Assembly: GCA_930367205.1 (NCBI GenBank)
Contig: OV884013.1
Span: 121,993,827-122,057,826 of the forward strand
DNA from: Acanthosoma haemorrhoidale
Taxonomy: Eukaryota; Arthropoda; Insecta; Hemiptera; Acanthosomatidae
Direction of reading: 5' to 3'
Length of the DNA stretch: 64,000 nucleotides
In this document: positions 56,830 through 64,000 of the stretch, in pieces
Position numbering within the stretch: position 1 is the first letter of the stretch
Layout: each line of letters starts with the position of its first letter
Position numbers and translations under genes: made by a program
Notes under the pieces: model-generated
What the model saw: only the letters and a program-made list of their open reading frames with translations
The model's database searches: none
What the model was told of the DNA's origin: nothing

Positions 56830-57670
56830 AAAATTTACCACCTGAAATTTTAGTTAAGTCCTGTCCGCCGGTCTTTTTAAATTCGATTCCTCTCCCTGTG
56901 TCTGAGACAGTACGGTACTTAGGCTTCCATCTCGACAAAAGACTGACCTGAACCCACACACGAGGCTAAAAAGTCAAGAACTAAACAGACGCTTTGGACA
57001 ACTGTACAGACTACTTCGAAGGACATCCCATCCCTCAATACAAATTAAATTACTAATCTACAAATTTATACCTAAGCCAATCAGGACATACGGAATAGAG
57101 CTATGGGGGACAGCAAAAAAGTCAAACATAAAGCGCATCCGATCCTTTCAATCAAAAGTCCTCAGAACAATAGTCAATGCCCCTTATTCCCTTCATAATG
57201 ATCTGAATATACCCTACATTCTTGAACTCATCCCTTCCAAGTTCATGAAATTCCATAGTAACCTATCCAACCACCCTAAACCCCTAGCACAGTCATTGCA
57301 CTGCACCACTCATCCCTATAATTCTCCTCGGAGACTGAAACGGCCGTAGCCTCGTGACCTGGTATAAATAAGTGAAATTTTAGTTTTGATTAATTTAAAG
57401 TTCCGGACACGTGACCTCTCCTTTGGCCAATAAGAGTGAGCCAGGTGGCGTTGAAGAGGGAAAGGTTAGCTCACGCCTATCCTTGTGTGAAGGACGTACT
57501 CCAGTTCATAGTGATCGGTTATTTTAAAATTATTGAAGGATAATTATGCTACGAAATAAAGAGAATTTCCAATATTAACATAGAAGTGAAGGCCGTTTCA
57601 AGAAATAGCACTATAAATGAATCATTGAACATACCAACGACTAGAAGAAAAAAAGGAAACGAGGTTTGTT
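56830..57670 (+). repeat. Dispersed repeat R6, copy 2, interrupted by JockA
   Basis: Left part 56830-56855 (AAATTTACCACCTGAAATTT) and right part 57373-57670 together match copy 1 at 2611-2880. The CCTTTGGCCAATAAGAGTGA to GGAAACGAG block is well conserved. Carries 16 bases (GTGAAGGCCGTTTCAA) missing from copy 1. Confidence 0.85.
56856..57372 (+). mobile_element. JockA fragment with 13-bp target-site duplication, no 3' UTR
   Basis: RT tail coding from GTCCTGTCCGCC through CTTCCATCTCGACAAAAGAC and GGAATAGAGCTATGGGGGAC to the stop codon (CTGGTATAA). The perfect direct repeat TGAAATTTTAGTT flanks it (56843-56855, 57373-57385). It ends right after the stop codon, without UTR or poly-A. Confidence 0.93.
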
Positions 57671-57845
57671 GATATATATGTGTGTATATCCGACCTTAAA
57701 TTAGATCACTGGTAAGTGGATAAAAAGTTGAAGTAAGTTTGGATTAACAAGCACCATCGATGCTTGTGTCAATAAGACTTATACTACAAGGGAAAATATT
57801 ATATCATATTTCTGTTTATGCTACATTTATCACATGTCACTTGAC
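57671..57845. other. AT-rich gap
   Basis: Nothing recognised. Confidence 0.4.
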
Positions 57846-57849
57846 CACC

Positions 57850-58330
57850 ATCGACAAGGTTGAGTGCGACCAGTGGACTGGACTCCTTATCTTCTGCCAA
57901 GGTTGAGTCGGCAGTTAGTCTGTTCCGGGCGATATTCCCGTCTGGGCCAGGGAGAAGATATTCCACCTCTCCGCACTTCCATTTAGCCGATCGTCAAGGT
58001 CTGGGCCGCGGCGATGTACGGTCAAGTGGTCACCTCGGAGGATGACTTACGCTCCCCCGAAGAGATGGAGTGCCCACTATCTCCTCTCCAACACAGCAAG
58101 TCCTCCTCGCTAAATAAAACTTAGGTACTGGCCGCTGAAGATTGCTTGCTGAAGGTTTAATGGAGCGCGGTGTAGGATCCTATCTCAACAGTCTACTAGT
58201 TGCCTTATGTATCTGTTGTTAAGGTTGCACTCTCCATAAAGCGTGAAACACTGGGTTTGTTCCAACACGAGTCCAAATTATCATCGAGCTGCCACACACT
58301 GGCGGGTTTCCGTCGACATGGATATAGAGG
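57850..58330 (+). other. GC-rich island, possible exon or promoter
   Basis: Sharp GC increase in AT-rich DNA, with open frames and one ATG in good context at 58014 (see the small ORF). GTACTG follows TTAG at 58124, so a donor exactly at the ORF end is possible. It could equally be an unrecognised repeat. Confidence 0.35.
58014..58124 (+). CDS. Small ORF candidate, 36 codons, function unknown
   Basis: Starts GCGGCGATGTACGG and reads MYGQVVTSEDDLRSPEEMEC, then PLSPLQHSKSSSLNKT and a stop. Acidic, Ser/Pro-rich and unlike the chance frames elsewhere. In-frame open sequence continues nine codons upstream to a stop. It may be a short first exon or a small peptide ORF. No family recognised. Confidence 0.3.
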   Translation: MYGQVVTSEDDLRSPEEMECPLSPLQHSKSSSLNKT

Positions 58331-58991
58331 ATGTAAATATCGTCAGAATAACTTGATATTTCGTACCCTTAAGAACTCAAGGGCAAGGAACCCGAATACG
58401 AAGTCAGGATGGGGAAAGTTCCATGAAAATAAGGAAAAATCAAGACTCTTATGCTTAAGCAGCACTAACTTCGAACATGATAAGGACGTCTTGTAACTTC
58501 TAGACACGTATAATTGTAATAGTACTTACATTTCTACACATATACTTTTGGTAACTGCCTATATTCCACCATATACTTTTTTTTTTAAGTAGGTAAAACT
58601 TGTAAGAACAACATATCGAATATTCCTGTTGTTCTTTAAATTAAAAAAAGATGGAATTTTCATGGTGAAAATGTCCAATTGAATCACTACGATGCACAAT
58701 AAAAAGGGACAAATATAATTATATAATAAATAATAATGTACAAATCACTCACATTACATATCAAAAAAATTAAAAAAAAACCTGGAATCAATTCAGTACC
58801 TACAACTGAAATTACCTAAATAAAGTTAACATATAAACATATTTTTTTTAAAATCAATATTCATCATGTTAATGTCCTTAAATCACCAACAGTGTATAAA
58901 AGATTTATTATTTAATATATATGTTATTTGCTTCAACCTTTCGTACAAGGCTTTTTGCGCAAGCAATCAATAAATAAAATTACAAGTTGAG

Positions 58992-58993
<2 letters not shown>
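58331..58993. other. No recognisable gene
   Basis: AT-rich, with homopolymers. Confidence 0.45.
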
Positions 58994-59042
<49 letters not shown>

Positions 59043-59205
59043 CAAAACCTCAAAACAAAATAATACAATGTACAAAAATAATAAAATAATTGGATTACAG
59101 ATTTCTTCTCTTTCTGCGTTTACATGCAATTGGAGGAGTGCATAAATTTAATAAAATTTGCATTGTGGTTAAAAGTTCATCGTTCTTATACAACACTAGG
59201 TGACT
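58994..59205 (-). mobile_element. JockB 3' UTR insertion with very long poly-A
   Basis: About 47 consecutive T (tail in reverse), then TTCAAAACCTCAAAACAAA, GGAGGAGTGCATAA and CTAGGTGA. This is the reverse complement of the UTR at 51135-51300. Only half of the hairpin remains. The uninterrupted tail suggests a recent insertion. Confidence 0.85.
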
Positions 59206-59523
59206 AGGTGACTGAAGTTGTGGAGATTTTAATACCTACAACTTGTTCGTACAAAAATAGGTAATGCCTCCGGTAGGATAACGGCGAATATAATTATAAT
59301 TAATGTCTCTCACCCAATAAATAACTAAAGAAAAATGGAGGAAGTACAGCAAGGTAAAAAAATCCACCATCTAACATTTTTATGATCCTTGAAAAATTAA
59401 TTTCTGAAAAACTCTGATCTCTAACAACTTTTTCAGGAAAATTCCCAAAGTAACTTAAAAACCTTCTTTTTTTTTTAGTATGCTTTCGAATAGTATATCT
59501 AACGTTGCGATTCCGGTTTGAAT
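59206..59523. other. AT-rich flank of the satellite
   Basis: A 105-codon minus-strand frame (59300-59617) starts inside the first satellite unit and extends left. No family or splice context, and I consider it chance. Confidence 0.4.
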
Positions 59524-61866
59524 TAATAGGAAAAGTAAGATACTCTAAAAAAGTCAGGTAACTACAAAATAAATTAAAACAATGAGCAGTGTCTCCTTTT
59601 GACCATGACTCTCTCACATTAAAAGGGAAAGTAAGATAGGTACTCTAAAAAAGTCAGGTAACTACAAAATAAATTAAAACAATGAGCAGTGTCTCCTTTT
59701 GACCATGACTCTCTCACATTAAAAGGGAAAGTAAGATAGGTACTCTAAAAAAGTCAGGTAACTACAAAATAAATTAAAACAATGAGCAGTGTCTCCTTTT
59801 GACCATGACTCTCTCACATTAAAAGGGAAAGTAAGATAGGTACTCTAAAAAAGTCAGATAACTACAAAATAAATTAAAACAATGAGCAGTGTCTCCTTTT
59901 GACCATGACTCTCTCACATTAAAAGGGAAAGTAAGATAGGTACTCTAAAAAAGTCAGGTAACTACAAAATAAATTAAAACAATGAGCAGTGTCTCCTTTT
60001 GACCATGACTCTCTCACATTAAAACGGAAAGTAAGATAGGTACTCTAAAAAAGTCAGGTAACTACAAAATAAATTAAAACAATGAGCAGTGTCTCCTTTT
60101 GACCATGACTCTCTCACATTAAAAGGGAAAGTAAGACAGGTACTCTAAAAAAGTCAGGTAACTACAAAATAAATTAAAACAATGAGCAGTGTCTCCTTTT
60201 GACCATGACTCTCTCACATTAAAAGGGAAAGTAAGATAGGTACTCTAAAAAAGTCAGGTAACTACAAAATAAATTAAAACAATGAGCAGTGTCTCCTTTT
60301 GACCATGACTCTCTCACATTAAAAGGGAAAGTAAGATAGGTACTCTAAAAAAGTCAGGTAACTACAAAATAAATTAAAACAATGAGCAGTGTCTCCTTTT
60401 GACCATGACTCTCTCACATTAAAAGGGAAAGTAAGATAGGTACTCTAAAAAAGTCAGATAACTACAAAATAAATTAAAACAATGAGCAGTGTCTCCTTTT
60501 GACCATGACTCTCTCACATTAAAAGGGAAAGTAAGATAGGTACTCTAAAAAAGTCAGGTAACTACAAAATAAATTAAAACAATGAGCAGTGTCTCCTTTT
60601 GACCATGACTCTCTCACATTAAAAGGGAAAGTAAGACAGGTACTCTAAAAAAGTCAGGTAACTACAAAATAAATTAAAACAATGAGCAGTAACTCCTTTT
60701 GACCATGACTCTCTCACATTAAAAGGGAAAGTAAGATAGGTACTCTAAAAAAGTCAGGTAACAACAAAATAAATTAAAACAATGAGCAGTGTCTCCTTTT
60801 GACCATGACTCTCTCACATTAAAAGGGAAAGTAAGATAGGTACTCTAAAAAAGTCAGGTAACTACAAAATAAATTAAAACAATGAGCAGTGTCTCCTTTT
60901 GACCATGACTCTCTCACATTAAAAGGGAAAGTAAGATAGGTACTCTAAAAAAGTCAGGTAACTACAAAATAAATTAAAACAATGAGCAGTGTCTCCTTTT
61001 GACCATGACTCTCTCACATTAAAAGGGAAAGTAAGATAGGTACTCTAAAAAAGTCAGGTAACTACAAAATAAATTAAAACAATGAGCAGTGTCTCCTTTT
61101 GACCATGACTCTCTCACATTAAAAGGGAAAGTAAGATAGGTACTCTAAAAAAGTCAGGTAACTACAAAATAAATTGAAACAATGAGCAGTGTCTCCTTTT
61201 GACCATGACTCTCTCACATTAAAAGGGAAAGTAAGATAGGTACTCTAAAAAAGTCAGGTAACTACAAAATAAATTAAAACAATGAGCAGTGTCTCCTTTT
61301 GACCATGACTCTCTCACATTAAAAGGGAAAGTAAGATAGGTACTCTAAAAAAGTCAGGTAACTACAAAATAAATTAAAACAATGAGCAGTGTCTCCTTTT
61401 GACCATGACTCTCTCACATTAAAAGGGAAAGTAAGATAGGTACTCTAAAAAAGTCAGGTAACTACAAAATAAATTAAAACAATGAGCAGTGTCTCCTTTT
61501 GACCATGACTCTCTCACATTAAAAGGGAAAGTAAGATAGGTACTCTAAAAAAGTCAGGTAACTACAAAATAAATTAAAACAATGAGCAGTGTCTCCTTTT
61601 GACCATGACTCTCTCACATTAAAAGGGAAAGTAAGATAGGTACTCTAAAAAAGTCAGGTAACTACAAAATAAATTAAAACAATGAGCAGTGTCTCCTTTT
61701 GACCATGACTCTCTCACATTAAAAGGGAAAGTAAGACAGGTACTCTAAAAAAGTCAGGTAACTACAAAATAAATTAAAACAATGAGCAGTGTCTCCTTTT
61801 GACCATGACTCTCTCACATTAAAAGGGAAAGTAAGATAGGTACTCTAAAAAAGTCAGGTAACTACA
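59524..61866. repeat. 100-bp satellite, about 23 homogeneous units
   Basis: TACTCTAAAAAAGTCAGGTA recurs exactly every 100 bases from 59541 to 61841. Most units are identical. Rare variants are GTCAGATA (units at 59841 and 60441), GTAAGACAGG (before 60141, 60641 and 61741), AAAACGG (near 60021), AGTAACTCC (near 60689) and AAATTGAAAC (near 61171). The first unit has an older-looking variant upstream (AGGAAAAGTAAGATACTC). The last unit is partial. Confidence 0.98.
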
Positions 61867-62960
61867 CGTACTTCAGATATTTTAGCAAAAAAATTATAGT
61901 AGATGATAATGTATTTAAAAATCTATCAAACGATAAAAAAAAAAAAAAAAACAGCGAGGTTAATGATCCACGGATCAAAAACGTTTCGGTGAATAGGGTG
62001 CTACAAGTATTTTTAGTGGCATAGTAATTCCCTTATAATTCCCTCTTTTTATCCCCATTAAAATTGCATAGGAGATAAACTTATTTATGAATGGATGTCC
62101 TAGTTTGTTTTTTTTCTTATCGACGTAAATCTGTCCTTGACATTAGACAGGTCACTCAATGCCTCGATGAAGTTTATCGTAAATTACTCTAATTATTGTT
62201 TCGATTTTTTTTTTCATATTATTTTTAAATTTGTACCTCATTTTTTCAACCTTCAAATTTTCAAATAGTGACGATACAATTTGTTTAAAAATTAAAAGGG
62301 AAATCATAATATGTTAAAATTAATACGTCAGATATTAGTAATGTTTTTTTTTAATTTTTTGCACACTCTGATAAAAGAGGCTCTATTTTCATAGAGTTGA
62401 ACTCCTCGGTCGGTCTGTATGCGCGCTACGATAGTGGCTGCAAAAGTATACAATCGATCAAAAAATGAAGTTCATGATTGTTAAAAAAAAAATTATTCAA
62501 ATAGTAAAAAACAATGATTAATTTCAATCGATAAATTCGTCGATTTTTCCAGTTGTGCTTTACCCAGCAATAAAGGACTAATGTTGAGCACTAGTGTATT
62601 CTATGTATATGTTAATGTGCTCTGATTATTTTTTTTTGTTTTATGAAAACATAATACCCTTAGCAACTATCTAAACGATATAGATACATATTTTCACTTA
62701 TATTTCTTGTCTATTCAGGCAATTGAAAGAACGCTTTTTTGAGCATCAGATTTTAAAATATAATGTATAAGAGCGTTCGGGGCAGATATCGGACTTCCAT
62801 TTCAGTATGAAACAAATATTTCTATACACAACTATATCACTGCATTGTATGAAAATTAGAAGAAAAAAAAAAACACTTTTAGCTATTTCTGCTCTTTGCG
62901 TCTCACACATTATTTTCGATTATAGGTATATACATCAACAGCAAAATGAAATAAAACCAG
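61867..62960. other. AT-rich stretch, nothing recognised
   Basis: No coding or repeat features apart from homopolymers. Confidence 0.5.
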
Positions 62961-62964
62961 TGGA

Positions 62965-63355
62965 AAACTGGCCGTCGGTGGGTGAGTTCATCCACCGGAG
63001 ACACATCAAGTTTTTGGACTCGTTACAGCACCTAACCAACCCAGTGTTTAACACTATGACACCACCACCCCTCCCGCATCGATAGCAACAGACTGTCTGG
63101 GAAAATTAGGTTAGGATTTTATTGATAGATGAAGGTTACTTTTAAGTTTTATGATTCATATGGTGAGCATCATCACGTTTTAAGCATATAAATACTATGA
63201 ATGTACAATGTGCATAACTTTTCTAACAATCGCAAATCACATTGTAAAATTGTAGTCAAGCTACAGGGGATATTGTAAATAGATTCGTTAGTATAGTCTG
63301 TACTGAATTCCATAATTTTTAATAACAAGGGCATATGTTTTTTTGTTAAGAAAAA
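62965..63355 (+). mobile_element. JockB2-type LINE terminus
   Basis: Encodes SVGEFIHRRHIKFLDSLQHL and TNPVFNTMTPPPLPHR then a stop, i.e. the RT C-terminal end. A 3' UTR follows, with the hairpin core TGGTGAGCATCATCACG at 63161-63177. The open frame beginning at 62807 includes unrelated flank. It lies about 50 bases beyond the cuticle gene poly-A site. Confidence 0.82.
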
Positions 63356-63403
63356 CAAATAAATACAGAAAAAACCAGTGTACTATATAAATAATAAAAG
63401 ATA

Positions 63404-63511
63404 TTTATTTAAATTACAATTAACATATAACTGATGGACTTGAAGATTCTACGGATGGTAGGTTGTTTTTTTTTCGGTGGTTGTGTTGGTGACGTCTGCC
63501 TTATTGCTTCC
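63404..63511 (-). other. 3' UTR of the cuticle-like gene with AATAAA
   Basis: The minus strand downstream of the stop has AATAAA at 63404-63409, about 105 bases after the TAA at 63512-63514. This is a normal distance for a short insect 3' UTR. The exact cleavage site is not determined. Confidence 0.65.
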
Positions 63512-64000
63512 TTAGTGGACGATGACGGTTGGAGCGTGGTGGACTACTGGGACTGTCTTGACCAGGGGAGCGTGCAGGAGTGGAGCATGGACTACCGGAC
63601 TGTGGACGAGTGGAGCGTGGACCAGAGGGGTGGCGTGTAGTACCGGAGCGTGGACCAGTGGGGCGGCCCTCAGAACTGGGACGACGGGGGCGGCGTGAAC
63701 GACGGGCACTGGGTGAACGACAGAAGTCTTGACGATGCTAGAGTGAGAGGTGGCGACTGGCACGAGTGCCACACCTGGGGCAGCAGCGGCGACGGCAACG
63801 ACGGCCAAGAGGATAGCCTGTGGACAAACAAGAACAAACAACAATAACAAAACCATAATAATATAATACAATTATTCAGCACATCAAATATATTCATATA
63901 TATATAGTGGTAACGATTTTGGCCAAATCTCACAAAAATCCAAGGCATTTTTAACTGAAATGAGAATACTCCATATGAAAGCGTAAACTTACCAAAACTC
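63512..64000 (-). CDS. Cuticle-protein-like gene, 5'-partial, two exons
   Basis: Exon 2 (63512-63817) starts after the acceptor TTGTTTGTCCACAG and encodes [15 protein letters not shown], the end of a signal peptide with a likely cleavage after an Ala. About 86 mature residues follow, built of [15 protein letters not shown]-type repeats and ending [11 protein letters not shown]. The intron is 63818-63992 with donor GTAAGT. The exon 1 end (63993-64000, GTT TTG in phase 0) adds V-L, so a start of the usual short M-x-V-L type lies just outside the window. A very short first exon and AAP/HAP repeats are typical of insect low-complexity cuticular proteins (cuticle protein 16.5 or retinin-like groups). 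Secreted structural protein. The exact family is not settled. Confidence 0.85.

Noticed and set aside
1..64000. CRISPR array, operon, phage or bacterial defence system
   Set aside because: No spaced repeats with unique spacers and no prokaryotic gene organisation; the content is eukaryotic transposons, introns and satellites.

Overview
This window looks like non-coding DNA from an arthropod nuclear genome, most likely an insect and perhaps a hemipteran. The evidence is: spliced gene pieces; an intron-split low-complexity cuticle protein gene; a rhodopsin-like GPCR exon; Jockey-clade LINEs, mariner/Tc1 and pogo DNA transposons; a U6 snRNA pseudogene; long satellites; and an AT-rich background. 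There are no bacterial operons, phage genes or CRISPR arrays. The species assignment is inference from element types, not something the sequence proves.

Only two host genes can be supported well. At 35393-35492 (+) there is a 100-base internal exon encoding the third transmembrane segment of a neuropeptide-type GPCR. It is bounded by a good acceptor and a GC-type donor, and it sits alone between very long intron-like stretches, so much of the window may be intronic to this gene. At the right edge, 63404-64000 (-) holds the last exon, intron, 3' UTR and final bases of exon 1 of a cuticle-protein-like gene with HAP/VHAP repeats. Three weaker exon candidates are flagged at 47806-48016 (-), 58014-58124 (+) and 42970-43045 (-).

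Most of the recognisable content is mobile DNA. A Jockey family here called JockA (3' end AATAAAGTTGTTGTT) has at least fifteen pieces. A second family, JockB (RT C-terminus, 3' UTR hairpin, poly-A), has at least six coding copies or pieces, plus UTR-only relatives. A third poly-A retroposon, R4, has four copies and two 3' hairpins, one of which covaries. DNA transposons are three internally deleted mariner-like elements (3516-4347, 20933-21740, 35764-36495), one Tc1-like pseudogene (28868-29833) and one pogo/Tigger-like deletion derivative with intact TIRs and TA duplications (30542-31553). Further dispersed repeats of unknown class (R3, R5, R6) have two or three copies each.

Tandem DNA comprises a 98-bp satellite (842-1527), a higher-order AT-rich array (17711-18848), a TC microsatellite (25099-25187) and a homogeneous 100-bp satellite of about 23 units (59524-61866). 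The most unusual structures are: a U6 snRNA pseudogene fused directly to a JockA 3' end (28323-28728); two long inverted duplications built around JockA (36820-37846 and 44909-47750); a 75-bp near-perfect hairpin at 12656-12730 that could be a miRNA-like precursor; and a JockA insertion in repeat R6 with a 13-bp target-site duplication and an uninterrupted second copy for comparison. I did not find a coherent new multi-gene system.
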